From NCBI GenBank assembly GCA_019752115.1, contig JAIEMN010000004.1, positions 1 to 64,000 of the forward strand: 64,000 nt of DNA, read 5' to 3'. The translations under genes were made by a program, and so were the position numbers. Positions 51,260-59,517 of this stretch are shown piece by piece (position 1 is the stretch's first letter; each line of letters begins with the position of its first letter). The notes beneath the pieces were generated by a model that did no database searches, was not told the DNA's origin, and was given only the letters and a program-made list of their open reading frames with translations. This DNA is from Gemmatimonadaceae bacterium. GTDB taxonomy: Bacteria > Gemmatimonadota > Gemmatimonadetes > Gemmatimonadales > Gemmatimonadaceae.

Positions 51260-52611
51260 GGGTTGGCCGTAAACGTTCCGAGGTAGTTGTCGGTATCGGT
51301 GTAGGTGCCGCTGAACGTGGTGCCACTGAGCGTGCCGGCGACGTACGCGTACCCGCCCGGAATCATGCCGAAAATCCACGAGCCACCGGCCGTGGCGGTG
51401 AGCAGGCGAGAGGCGGCGGCCTGGCCGAGCACCATCTTCGCCGCGGCGCCGCGCGTTACGAAGGCGATCGCGCCGGTCTTGTTTTGTCCAAACGGGTTTC
51501 TGCCCGCATAGGTACCGCAGTACCGCGTCACCGGATTGCTGCTCGTGGCACCGAGCCCGGTGATACCGAAGACCACACCGTCCGACGCGCGCACCATCTG
51601 TCCGACCACACCGGAATCCGAGGCCGTGGCGGAGAGCGTGTAGCCCGGCGACGTCATCTGAAAGCTGCCGTTCCCCGTCCCGGTACCGGCGGTGAACGTT
51701 CCGGTGAATCGAACGATCGGCACCGACCCGCCGAAGTCGAACGCGCCGGTGGCCGGTGGACCCGGAATGAGATCGTTCTTGAAGATGTTGCCGTTCCAGT
51801 ATGCCACGCTGATGTAACTGGTATACGCCGCCGGCGCCGTCGCATCGATGCACCCCGCGGTCGTCAGGACCACGTTCGTGCGCTCCGCGGGATACTGCGT
51901 GGAGGTGCCGACGCCCGTCGCCGTCGTGCCGTCGAAGGTGAAGGTGGCGGTCAGCGTGTTGGTCTTCTGCGGATTCGAGATGCTTACCGTGGCGGAGTTC
52001 GCCGTGGCCGTGCCGGTCATGGTGCCCTGCCCGCCCATGATCACCAGATTCGCCGCCGCCGTCGTGCCGTTGATGATCAGATCGATCATGGCCGCATCGG
52101 AGCCGGTCCCAACGCCGCAGTAGCGCGTGGTCGTCGGCGGTGTTCCGGTCGTCGTTGCCGCGGTCACCGCCGTCAAGGTCGCGTTGAGCGCTAGCGCGCC
52201 GCCCGACACACTCCCTGTCAGGATCGTCGGTGCCGCCGTCGTCGCAAACACCGGGCCGGTGGGACTCGGCGCGAGGCCATCCGGCGCGGCGTCGGCCGCG
52301 GTGGTGCTCACCGGCTGCGCCGTCACGGTATACCCGCCGCCGGTCATGTTGAACGTACTCGACGCCGCCGTGAAGGTGCCGGTGAGTGCGACATCACCGG
52401 CGATGCCATTCACATGCAGCGTCCCGGTGGGCGACGCCCCGCTCGTGAGCGAAATCGTCCCACGCTGGCCGCCCGTGCCGAAGGTGCCGGTGTACGTGCG
52501 CGGTGTGCTGCTCGTGGTCGTGGTACTCCCGGTGTCGGTCGTGCCACCACAGGCCGCGAGGGCCACGGCCGCACACACGCTCGCCAGTCGCACAGAAAGC
52601 GCGCGGGTCAT
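51253..52611 (-). CDS. Hypothetical Thr/Gly-rich lipoprotein with duplicated domain
   Basis: A 452-residue lipoprotein (lipobox VALAAC) rich in Thr, Gly and Ala with alternating beta-strand patterns. Two similar units each carry a TRYCG block (near residues 162 and 365), suggesting an internal duplication, and repeated GTFTA segments. No enzymatic motif is seen. It is the middle gene of a minus-strand trio: its start is two bases from the upstream lipoprotein stop and its end overlaps the next start. Probably a surface-exposed beta-rich protein. Confidence 0.65.
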   Translation of the reverse strand: MTRALSVRLASVCAAVALAACGGTTDTGSTTTTSSTPRTYTGTFGTGGQRGTISLTSGASPTGTLHVNGIAGDVALTGTFTAASSTFNMTGGGYTVTAQPVSTTAADAAPDGLAPSPTGPVFATTAAPTILTGSVSGGALALNATLTAVTAATTTGTPPTTTRYCGVGTGSDAAMIDLIINGTTAAANLVIMGGQGTMTGTATANSATVSISNPQKTNTLTATFTFDGTTATGVGTSTQYPAERTNVVLTTAGCIDATAPAAYTSYISVAYWNGNIFKNDLIPGPPATGAFDFGGSVPIVRFTGTFTAGTGTGNGSFQMTSPGYTLSATASDSGVVGQMVRASDGVVFGITGLGATSSNPVTRYCGTYAGRNPFGQNKTGAIAFVTRGAAAKMVLGQAAASRLLTATAGGSWIFGMIPGGYAYVAGTLSGTTFSGTYTDTDNYLGTFTANPC

Positions 52612-52613
52612 CG

Positions 52614-53387
52614 TTACTCCGCCTTGATGGTGTAGGAAATGGGCAACGTCGAGAATGCGGCCACGTGCGTCACGTACGCCGTCGCCATGTGGTACGACAG
52701 CAGCGCCTGGGTCGGCATGCTCCCGGTCACATTCCCCGGGCCGCCCGAGGTGATGATGTTCGGCGCGCCGCCGTTGAAGAGCACCGCGGCCTTCTTGTCG
52801 AGGGTCACGGTGAACGCGAGCGTCTTCGCCGTGCGCGTGCCCCAGGTGACGGCCTGCGTGCGATTCCCGCCCTCGTCGACACAGCCGTTGGCGGTGACCG
52901 TCCCGGTGACGATTGCCCCCTCAGTGGCCATGAGGTTGGCAACGCAGGCATTCAGCGTGAGCGGCGATGCGACGATCGAGTAGGGCCCGTCGGCGCCGGT
53001 CATACTGCCGCCGATCACCGTGTAGGTGCCGGGACCGAGCACCACCGCGATCGACAGCGGCGGAACATTCGGGTTGCGCTGGGCGATGACCTGCCCGCCG
53101 TCGTAGAACAACCCGAGGTAGCCGGGGAACGCGTTGCCGCTCATCGCGATCGTGACCGGCGTCGTCTGCGTCACCGTCAGCGTGAAGAAATTGCCACTGT
53201 TCCCGTTGCCATCCCGGCAGATGGTGGTGGCGGTATTCGCCGTCACCGAGACGCCAACCGTGAGCGGCGTCTTCGTGCAGGCCAGGTCAGTCGACACCGG
53301 GCCGGTACTGTCTGCGCCGCCGCCACAGCTGGCGAGGAGCATGGCGGCCAACGTCAGGCGGCCGAGCGGGTGGAGGGGGTGTTTCAT
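52614..53387 (-). CDS. Hypothetical lipoprotein, first gene of the lipoprotein trio
   Basis: A 257-residue lipoprotein with lipobox MLLASC. It is paralogous to the gene at 50474: both share TMSGNAFPG/AMSGNAFPG, VLGPGTY and SMTGADGP blocks and two Cys-containing halves. It leads the operon 52614-51253-50474. Its ATG is immediately preceded by a GC-rich inverted repeat (53388-53407), leaving no room for a classical ribosome binding site, so the message may be leaderless or translation structure-controlled. Function unknown. Confidence 0.7.
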   Translation of the reverse strand: MKHPLHPLGRLTLAAMLLASCGGGADSTGPVSTDLACTKTPLTVGVSVTANTATTICRDGNGNSGNFFTLTVTQTTPVTIAMSGNAFPGYLGLFYDGGQVIAQRNPNVPPLSIAVVLGPGTYTVIGGSMTGADGPYSIVASPLTLNACVANLMATEGAIVTGTVTANGCVDEGGNRTQAVTWGTRTAKTLAFTVTLDKKAAVLFNGGAPNIITSGGPGNVTGSMPTQALLSYHMATAYVTHVAAFSTLPISYTIKAE

Positions 53388-53407
53388 GCGCGCTCATATA
53401 AGCGCGC
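53388..53407 (-). promoter_or_regulatory. Inverted repeat abutting the start codon of the lipoprotein trio
   Basis: On the minus strand GCGCGCT, a TATATG-containing centre and AGCGCGC form a perfect 7+7 dyad that ends at the base before the ATG. The central TTATAT lies about 8 bases before the ATG, where a -10 box for a leaderless transcript would be expected. Either reading is tentative. Confidence 0.4.
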
Positions 53408-53475
53408 GGCGTTAGGCGGGCGTTGGCGGGGGTGGGGGGCGTTGGGTAAGGTGTTTGGGGGGAAGGACTTGGGTT

Positions 53476-53595
53476 GGGTTACCTTGGAGAGGCGAGAGGC
53501 GAGTGGGAGTTGGGGACATGAGCCGGAGTGACGGGCTCACCACACCGGCTCACGTCCCCAACTCCCACTCGCCTCTCGCTTCTCCAGGGCAACCC
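53476..53595. repeat. Long palindromic element, family B, copy 2
   Basis: The 58-base arms pair with few mismatches, including GCGAGAGGCGAGTGGGAGTT on the left and its inverse on the right, around the core CGGGCTCACCAC shared with the element at 33828. It ends at the base next to the trmL stop codon and starts 89 bases upstream of the lipoprotein trio. It is placed to terminate trmL transcription. Confidence 0.88.
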
Positions 53596-54069
53596 CTACC
53601 CCCTTCCTTGCCCCCGCTGCCGAACCACCTCGTACACCCCAAGCGCCACCGACGTCGACAAATTCAGCGACCGGACCACCTCGCCCCGCATCGGAATCCG
53701 CACCGCGTGGGCGCCCAGCGTGTCGGTCACCGCGGCCGGGAAGCCGCCGTTCTCGCGGCCAAAGATGAGTACAACATCATCCGACGCACCGAGTGGCGCC
53801 TCCCAATAGAGACGGTCGGCATGTTCGTCGAAGAGCCACGGCGTGCCCAGCGTCGGCAGGACCTCGGCGAACGCCGCCCACGAGGGCCAGACGTGCAGGT
53901 CGACGTGCTCCCAGTAATCGAGCCCCGCCCGCTTCACCTGTTTCTCGTCGAGCGAGAAGCCGAGCGGTTCGATGAGGTGCAGCGTGGCGCCCGCCGCGAG
54001 ACAGGTGCGGCCGGCGTTGCCGGTGTTCCAGTGGATTTCGGGGTGCACGAGCACGACGTGGAGCGCCAT
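53596..54069 (-). CDS. trmL: tRNA (cytidine(34)-2'-O)-methyltransferase
   Basis: A 157-residue SPOUT-class methyltransferase of normal TrmL length. Conserved blocks: HVVLVHPEIHWNTGNAGRTC (SPOUT motif 1 with the catalytic Asn region), LHLIEPLGFSLDEKQVKRAGLDYW, LIFGRENGGFP (motif 2) and IPMRGEVVRSLNLSTSVALGVYE (motif 3, knot). It 2'-O-methylates the wobble nucleotide of tRNA-Leu species using SAM. It lies downstream of the cupin gene by eight bases, and its stop touches a family B palindrome. Confidence 0.93.
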   Translation of the reverse strand: MALHVVLVHPEIHWNTGNAGRTCLAAGATLHLIEPLGFSLDEKQVKRAGLDYWEHVDLHVWPSWAAFAEVLPTLGTPWLFDEHADRLYWEAPLGASDDVVLIFGRENGGFPAAVTDTLGAHAVRIPMRGEVVRSLNLSTSVALGVYEVVRQRGQGRG

Positions 54070-54077
54070 ACCGAATG

Positions 54078-54419
54078 CTACGGCACGAGCTCCCGGTCGC
54101 CATGGCTTGGCGGCGCCGACACAACGAGAAACGTCACGTCGGCACCACTGCGATTGAACGCCTGATGCGGCGTCCCCGGGGGAACCTCGAGCCCCTCGCC
54201 GGCGCGCAGCAGCTGCGTCTCGCCATCGACCTCGAGCGTCAGGGCGCCGTCGAGCACCCGAAAGAACTGCAGCGCTCGCACATGGCGGTGTCGGACCTCG
54301 TGCGTGCCCGGCGGCATACGCTCCTCGATCACACTCAGGGAGTCGGTTCGCACCAGATGCCAGCCGTCACAGCCGTCGCCCCAGGCATAGTGCTCGGCAT
54401 TCTCGCGACGGCGGGTCAT
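54078..54419 (-). CDS. Cupin domain protein
   Basis: A 113-residue single-domain cupin. The start at 54417-54419 follows a good AGGAG site. Cupin motif 1 is MPPGTHEVRHRHVRALQFF (paired His plus acidic/aromatic positions), and motif 2 is EGLEVPPGTPHQAFNRSG with the last His. It probably binds a divalent metal; such small cupins are sugar-isomerase, dioxygenase or ligand-binding proteins. It sits between a zinc-ribbon gene and trmL on the same strand, with gaps of about 10 bases. Confidence 0.85.
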   Translation of the reverse strand: MTRRRENAEHYAWGDGCDGWHLVRTDSLSVIEERMPPGTHEVRHRHVRALQFFRVLDGALTLEVDGETQLLRAGEGLEVPPGTPHQAFNRSGADVTFLVVSAPPSHGDRELVP

Positions 54420-54429
54420 CAGCAACTCC

Positions 54430-54948
54430 TCAGGATGGCATGAACCAGTGCACGAAGCCGCACTGCGTGCAGATATAGCAGTCGGCCGACGGCGCCGTCC
54501 ACTCCACGTTGAAGAATGACGCGAGCGCCGTCTGCAACTGCGCCTTGCGATGCCGGAAGCGTGTGTGCTTGCAGACCGCGCACGCCAACCGCACCGATCC
54601 GATGTACACGTCGGCCGCGGGCGACTGCTCGTCGAGTTGATCGAGCGATGGGCTCGCGTCATCCACCGTCGTCGTGCCATACGGCAGCGAGTTGCGCTGA
54701 TCGAGCAACACCTCGACCTCGGCTCCTTCCTGCCCCTCCAACGAGGCCGCGAGGTTCTCGAGCAGTTCGGCGGATGCCCCGCGCTCCAGCAGCATGTCGA
54801 GCGTGGGACGGTCCAGCCACACGACAGTCGCCGGACCGCCGCCGTGCTCGAGGTGCTCAAGCAACCACTGCGCATCCGCCGGATGAATTGGGCCAATCAA
54901 TTGTTGAGACAACGCCGGTCGCAGGTACGCCATTCGCCATCCATGCAT
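54430..54948 (-). CDS. Hypothetical protein with C-terminal zinc ribbon
   Basis: A 172-residue soluble protein. The N-terminal two thirds is helical and acidic (LLEHLEHGGGPATVVWLDRP, LLENLAASLEGQE). The C-terminal 60 residues contain two CxxC knuckles, CAVCKHTRFRHRKAQL and CYICTQCGFVHWF, separated by about 30 residues, a likely zinc ribbon. An alternative ATG at residue 6 exists (MAYLRPA). The family is not identified; a nucleic-acid or protein-interaction role is possible. It leads a likely operon with the cupin and trmL genes. Confidence 0.65.
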   Translation of the reverse strand: MHGWRMAYLRPALSQQLIGPIHPADAQWLLEHLEHGGGPATVVWLDRPTLDMLLERGASAELLENLAASLEGQEGAEVEVLLDQRNSLPYGTTTVDDASPSLDQLDEQSPAADVYIGSVRLACAVCKHTRFRHRKAQLQTALASFFNVEWTAPSADCYICTQCGFVHWFMPS

Positions 54949-54988
54949 GTGAAGGGATCTTTAACGTAGCATCCCAACGCGGCCACGC

Positions 54989-55429
54989 TCAGACCGTCTC
55001 GAGCAAGCGCCGCAGGTTGCGAGCGGCGTCGGTGGTCTGCTTGCGCAGCCCCAGTCGAATGAGCGGCGACATGAGCCGCCCCATGAGCGTTTTTGGCGTA
55101 ATGGCAATCCGATGGGTGGTGCGGGTGCCGTTGGCCGCGGGCTCCACACGCAAATCGACAGACACGGTGAAGGCCGAGTCGTCGTAGAGGCAGTGCAATC
55201 GCGCCCCCGCCTCCCGTGCCACAATACGCCCGCTCATCTCCTGTTGACGGCCGCCCTGCTGAAAGACATACCGCAGCGTATCGCCCACGGCGTTCGGGCC
55301 GGAACCGACCTTCGACAGGCTGACGCACGGCGGCAGCCACTCCGCGAAGCGCGGCAGATCATCGATCAATTGCCAGGCACGCTCGGGAGTGGTCCGGATC
55401 TCTTCGATGTGTTCGACGGCGATGGGCAT
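54989..55429 (-). CDS. SRPBCC (START-like) family protein
   Basis: A 146-residue polyketide-cyclase/dehydrase-type SRPBCC protein beginning MPIAVEHIEEIRTTPERAWQ, the typical first strand and helix of the fold. It continues LIDDLPRFAEWLPPCVSLSKV, HCLYDDSAFTVSVDLRVEPA and HRIAITPKTLMGRLMSPLIR with the long C-terminal helix. It binds a hydrophobic ligand in a helix-grip cavity; the ligand is unknown. The start at 55427-55429 is chosen because the fold begins there. It diverges from the haem-binding protein gene. Confidence 0.85.
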   Translation of the reverse strand: MPIAVEHIEEIRTTPERAWQLIDDLPRFAEWLPPCVSLSKVGSGPNAVGDTLRYVFQQGGRQQEMSGRIVAREAGARLHCLYDDSAFTVSVDLRVEPAANGTRTTHRIAITPKTLMGRLMSPLIRLGLRKQTTDAARNLRRLLETV

Positions 55430-55553
55430 CGGCGCAAGGCGAGGGAACGTCGAATGTGCAGCCCATCCCGGACCTCCGTAAGCGGACGACATGGCGCCGC
55501 CGCCTCAGGGATCTCCCGCTGTCCGGCGGCGGGTTCGGCCCCTATGCTGCGGT

Positions 55554-56006
55554 ATGCGCCCGTCCCGTCTCGTCTTCGGTCTCGCGGCGGCGTTTGCCGC
55601 CGCGCAGCTCGTCCCCATCGCGCGTGAGAATCCCCCGGTACAGGATGAGATGCCGGCGCCGCCGGCAGTTCGGGAGATTCTGCGACGCGCGTGCTACGAC
55701 TGCCACTCGAATGAAACCAGCTGGCCCTGGTACAGCCGCGTGGCGCCGGTGAGTTGGTGGGTCCTCGACCACGTGAAGGAAGGGCGCGGTGAGTTCAACG
55801 CCTCCGAGTGGAATCGCATGAGCGACGCCCGCAAACTGCGGCTCCCCCGTCGGCTCTGGCGCGAGGTGAGCGGCGGCGAGATGCCGCCGTGGTACTACAC
55901 GCCCATGCACCCGGCGGCGAAGCTCACGGCCGGTGACACGGCGGTCCTGCACGCGTGGTATCAGGCGCAGCCGCCGGCCCCCGAGCCGACCCCCCCTGGC
56001 CGCTGA
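55554..56006 (+). CDS. Exported haem-binding domain (c-type) protein
   Basis: A 150-residue protein with an uncleaved or cleaved N-terminal hydrophobic segment (LVFGLAAAFAAAQLVPIA) and a single c-type haem motif CYDCH followed by SNETSWPWYSRVAPVSWWV, the signature of the Haem_bd family. A later EVSGGEMPPWYY Met-Pro motif could supply a distal haem ligand. It is probably a periplasmic monohaem protein involved in electron transfer or sensing. It lies about 120 bases upstream of the PAS-GGDEF gene on the same strand. Confidence 0.88.
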   Translation: MRPSRLVFGLAAAFAAAQLVPIARENPPVQDEMPAPPAVREILRRACYDCHSNETSWPWYSRVAPVSWWVLDHVKEGRGEFNASEWNRMSDARKLRLPRRLWREVSGGEMPPWYYTPMHPAAKLTAGDTAVLHAWYQAQPPAPEPTPPGR

Positions 56007-56128
56007 GACGGGGCCGGTCGTAAGCATGTAAGTGCTTGCGAGCAAAGGTCTTGCACAAAGACTGGGACGAAACACCAGAAATCGTTTTCACCTGCCGATA
56101 CTTGCAGGGGTGCGACGATGCACAGCTG

Positions 56129-58249
56129 ATGCCCCCTGCCACGGGGCATGTCCCGGATGCGGTACCCAACCAAATGATTGGCAATGATGGCCGTCCCGTG
56201 ATGGGTACGGCCGGGGCTTCGCTGCGCGAGGCCTATGATCAGCAGGCGGCCATGCTGCGCCGCTTCCTGCTCACCCTCGACTCGTCGCCCGACCTCGTGC
56301 TCATGTGGTCGTTGGCGGGTGACATCGTGTACGCCAATCCGGCGGCCATTCACACCCTGCGCGGGATCACGCGCCGTCCGGGGATGCACCTGCTGCGCTT
56401 CGTGGAGCGCGAAGACATGCACCGCCTGCGCTACGAAGTCCTGCCGCACGTCATCGAGCATGGCATGTGGCAAGGCGAAACCGTGCTGCGCGCCGCGGGG
56501 CGCGAGAACTGGCCGGTCAAGCTCACGATCACGGTGCAGCGCGATCAGTTCGAATACCCGGAAGTCTTTGTCGCCACCGCGCAGGATCTCTCCGCCGAAC
56601 ATGCGATGCACACGGCGATGGCCGAGCGCGAAGCGCTGCATCGGGCCGTGATCGATTCACTCGCCGAAGGTGTGCTGGTACAGGATCGCAACGGCGACGT
56701 CGTGGCCTGGAACGATTCGGCGTTGCGCATTCTCGGCGTGGCCGGGGAACAGCTCGCCGACAGCAACTTCCTTGGCGAACTCGACGCGACGCACCGCGAT
56801 GGCCGCGCGATGCTGCCGGAGGAGTTCCCCATCGTGCGCGCCCGCACGGAAGGCGAGCGCATCGACAGCTTCCCCATGAAGATCATGGCGGGCGACGGGA
56901 CGGTGCGCAGCCTGTCGGTGAACGCGCGACCAATGTTCACGGGTGACCTCGATGACCGGCCGGGCGGCGTGGCCACCTTCCGCGACGTGTCGCAGCAGGA
57001 AGCGTTGGCCGAAGAGATGGAGCGGCTGTCGGTGATCGTGCGCCAGAGTGACCACGCCGTGATCGTGACCACGCCGAGCGCCCGGATCCTGTGGGTGAAC
57101 GATGCCTTCACGACACTGACGGGCTATTCCTGGGCCGATGCACTGGGCGCATCGCCCGGCAAGATGCTCCAGGGCGTACACACATCGCGCGAGACGGTGG
57201 CCCGCATTCGCGAGGCGGTGCAGCAGGGCGCCAGCTTCACCGGCGAGATCCTCAACTACAAGAAGTCGGGCGATCCGTACTGGGTCGAGCTGTCGATCAC
57301 GCCACTGCGCGATACGCACGGCACACTCACCGGCTTTGTCGGCCTCTCCCGTGACGTCACGGCCCGCCGTGTGGCGGAACGCGAACGCCAGACGCTTGCC
57401 GCGGCGCTCGCGGTCACGGCCGACGGCATCGCGATTGTGGATGCCGTGGGCGCACTCGAGTTCGTCAACGACGCCTTCGCCCGCATGCTGGGTGACCGAC
57501 CGCTCGCGTTCCACGGACGCCCCTGGCTCACGCTCTACGACGCCACAACCGCCGCGACGCTCACGCAGCAGGTGCGCGCCGCCGTGACCCCGCTGGGCTT
57601 CTGGAACGGCGAAGTCGATGCCCAGCGCCTCGACGGCAGCACCTTCCCGCAGGAGCTCTCCATCACCGCGCTGCCGCAGGGCGGGATGGTCGTGGTGGTG
57701 CGCGATATCTCCGACCGCAAGGCGCACGAACAGAAGCTCCGCGATCTGTCCATCCGCGACGAGCTGACCGGGCTCCTCAATCGCCGGGGCTTCATGGAGA
57801 CCGCGCGGCCGCTCATCGCCGGCGCCCTGCGCGCCGGTGAGCCGTGTGCGATGCTCTACGGCGATCTCGATCGCTTCAAGCAGATCAATGACGTGCACGG
57901 TCATGCCTGCGGTGACACCGCGCTGCAAGAGATCGCGAAGCTGCTGCAACGCACCTTCCGCGATGCCGACGTCGTGGCGCGTCTGGGCGGTGACGAGTTC
58001 ACGGTACTGGCCCCCGGCCTGGGCGCCGAAGACATCCCGCGCCTGATGGAGCGTCTCGAGCAGGCGATGGCCACGCACAACGCCGCGCGCGCCGACGACC
58101 CGTCGCAGAACTGGGTGCTCGGCATGAGCCTGGGCGTCGCGTGGGCGGAGCCGGGCGACAGCCATGATGTGGAGGCGCTGCTCAAGCGGGCGGATGCGGC
58201 GCAGTACGCGGTGAAGAAGACGCGGCGAGCGGGAGCGGTGGCGCGCTGA
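56129..58249 (+). CDS. Multi-PAS diguanylate cyclase
   Basis: A 706-residue cytoplasmic signalling protein. The frame is open from a TTG at 56036; I prefer the ATG at 56129. Four PAS-like domains are visible (positions from this ATG): about 40-135 (SSPDLVLMWSLAGDIVYANP), 170-290, 300-415 with PAC (YKKSGDPYWVELSITPLRD) and 425-540. A GGDEF domain follows (about 545-700) with RDELTGLLNRRGF-like start and intact RLGGDEFTVLA. An RDAD I-site precedes the GGDEF by five residues, so product inhibition is expected. No TM or EAL domain. It makes c-di-GMP in response to PAS-sensed cues, possibly redox given the adjacent haem protein. Confidence 0.9.
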   Translation: MPPATGHVPDAVPNQMIGNDGRPVMGTAGASLREAYDQQAAMLRRFLLTLDSSPDLVLMWSLAGDIVYANPAAIHTLRGITRRPGMHLLRFVEREDMHRLRYEVLPHVIEHGMWQGETVLRAAGRENWPVKLTITVQRDQFEYPEVFVATAQDLSAEHAMHTAMAEREALHRAVIDSLAEGVLVQDRNGDVVAWNDSALRILGVAGEQLADSNFLGELDATHRDGRAMLPEEFPIVRARTEGERIDSFPMKIMAGDGTVRSLSVNARPMFTGDLDDRPGGVATFRDVSQQEALAEEMERLSVIVRQSDHAVIVTTPSARILWVNDAFTTLTGYSWADALGASPGKMLQGVHTSRETVARIREAVQQGASFTGEILNYKKSGDPYWVELSITPLRDTHGTLTGFVGLSRDVTARRVAERERQTLAAALAVTADGIAIVDAVGALEFVNDAFARMLGDRPLAFHGRPWLTLYDATTAATLTQQVRAAVTPLGFWNGEVDAQRLDGSTFPQELSITALPQGGMVVVVRDISDRKAHEQKLRDLSIRDELTGLLNRRGFMETARPLIAGALRAGEPCAMLYGDLDRFKQINDVHGHACGDTALQEIAKLLQRTFRDADVVARLGGDEFTVLAPGLGAEDIPRLMERLEQAMATHNAARADDPSQNWVLGMSLGVAWAEPGDSHDVEALLKRADAAQYAVKKTRRAGAVAR

Positions 58250-58263
58250 GGTGAGTAGTGAGG

Positions 58264-58374
58264 AACCCCTCAGGCATCAGGGTGGAGGGATACAGGGAGT
58301 GGGCGTCAGGACAGCACCAACCGCGGTCCTGACGCCCACTCCCTTTCGTCCTCCCACCTGACGCCTGAGGGGTT
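58264..58374. repeat. Long palindromic element, family A, copy 2
   Basis: Arms of about 49 bases (outer AACCCCTCAGGC, inner AGGGAGTGGGCGTCAGGAC) pair at about 42 positions around loop AGCACCAACCGCG. It starts 15 bases after the diguanylate cyclase stop. It is about 90 percent identical to the element at 59378 and shares the loop core with the one at 17007. Confidence 0.88.
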
Positions 58375-58433
58375 CACTCACCACCCCAAACCCAATACTT
58401 GCCAAAAGCAACTATTGCCCCCACTCTCCCCCC

Positions 58434-59360
58434 ATGCCCGTCTCCCCCGCCGCCGTCTCAGCCATCCGCGAGCTCAACCGCACCGTCACCCAGCGGTTCG
58501 GGCTGCTCGCCGACCTCCCCTACGGTCGCGGGCTCTCGCTGCCGCAGGCGCGCATCATCTTCGAGTTGGCGCAGGGGGAACAGCCGCAGTCTGCCCTCGC
58601 GGACTCGCTCGGGCTCAATCAGGGCTACATCAGCCGTCTCGTCGCGCGCCTCGTGGCGCGCAAGCTGGTGCGGCGGCGGGTACTCCCGAGTGATCGACGC
58701 ACGCGGCTCCTCTCGCTCACCGCCGTGGGGCGCAAGGCGTTCACCGCCGTGGATGAGGCCTCCCAGGCGCAGGTGCGGGACGTGCTCGCTACCGTACCCG
58801 CCACACAACGTGCGGCCCTGGTGAGTGCGAGTCGCTCGGTGACCACCCTGTTGGGTGGTCGCTACGAGCCGGAGGCGCCGTACGCGCTACGCGAGGCGCG
58901 CCCCGGCGACTACGGCTGGATCGTGAGCGTGCACGGCGAGCAGTATGCCGCCGAGTACGGATGGGATGGCACCTTTGAAGGCCTGGTCGCCGAGATCGCG
59001 GGGGCGTTTGCGCGGCAGCATGACCCGGCGCGTGAGCGGTGCTGGATCGCCGAGCGCCACGGGGACCGTGTGGGCTCCGTGATGCTGGTGCAGCACCCCG
59101 ACCGCCCCGGTGTCTGCAAGCTGCGCCTGCTCATCGTCCTCCCCGAAGCCCGCGGCCTCGGCATCGGCAAACGTCTCGTGCAGGAGTGCGCCGCGTTCGC
59201 GAAGGCGGCCGGCTATCACACGGTCACACTGTGGACGAACAGCGTGTTGCATGCGGCGCGCGCGCTGTACGTGGCCGATGGCTACCGGCTGGTGGACTCG
59301 GCGCCGCATCAGAGCTTTGGCGTGGGATTGGTGGGGGAGACGTGGGAGCGGGCCCTTTAG
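58434..59360 (+). CDS. MarR-type regulator fused to GNAT acetyltransferase
   Basis: A 308-residue two-domain protein. The N-terminal winged helix (about 1-145) is MarR-like: ARIIFELAQGEQPQSALADS, QGYISRLVARLVARKLVRRR with the wing SDRRTRLLSLTAVG. The C-terminal GNAT domain (about 155-305) has VSVHGEQYAAEYGWD, CKLRLLIVLPEARGLGIGKRL with the acetyl-CoA pyrophosphate-binding loop, and TLWTNSVLHAARALY. This HTH/GNAT fusion is a known architecture in which the regulator may sense or modify the compound it responds to. It is flanked by two copies of the family A palindrome. Confidence 0.92.
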   Translation: MPVSPAAVSAIRELNRTVTQRFGLLADLPYGRGLSLPQARIIFELAQGEQPQSALADSLGLNQGYISRLVARLVARKLVRRRVLPSDRRTRLLSLTAVGRKAFTAVDEASQAQVRDVLATVPATQRAALVSASRSVTTLLGGRYEPEAPYALREARPGDYGWIVSVHGEQYAAEYGWDGTFEGLVAEIAGAFARQHDPARERCWIAERHGDRVGSVMLVQHPDRPGVCKLRLLIVLPEARGLGIGKRLVQECAAFAKAAGYHTVTLWTNSVLHAARALYVADGYRLVDSAPHQSFGVGLVGETWERAL

Positions 59361-59377
59361 GGTTTGGGGTTTTGGGC

Positions 59378-59489
59378 AACCCCTCAGGCGTCAGGGGGGG
59401 AGGGATAAAGGGAGTGGGCATCAGGACAGCACAAACCGCCGTCCTGATGCCCACTCCCTTTCGTCCTCCCCCCTGACGCCTGAGGGGTT
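59378..59489. repeat. Long palindromic element, family A, copy 3
   Basis: Arms of about 49-50 bases (AACCCCTCAGGCGTCAGGGG outer, AGGGAGTGGGCATCAGGAC inner) around loop AGCACAAACCGCC. It lies between the convergent MarR-GNAT gene (stop 17 bases away) and a GNAT gene (stop 28 bases away). Same orientation of the loop as copy 2. Confidence 0.88.
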
Positions 59490-59517
59490 ACTCACCACGC
59501 ATCTCCGACCTCTCACC

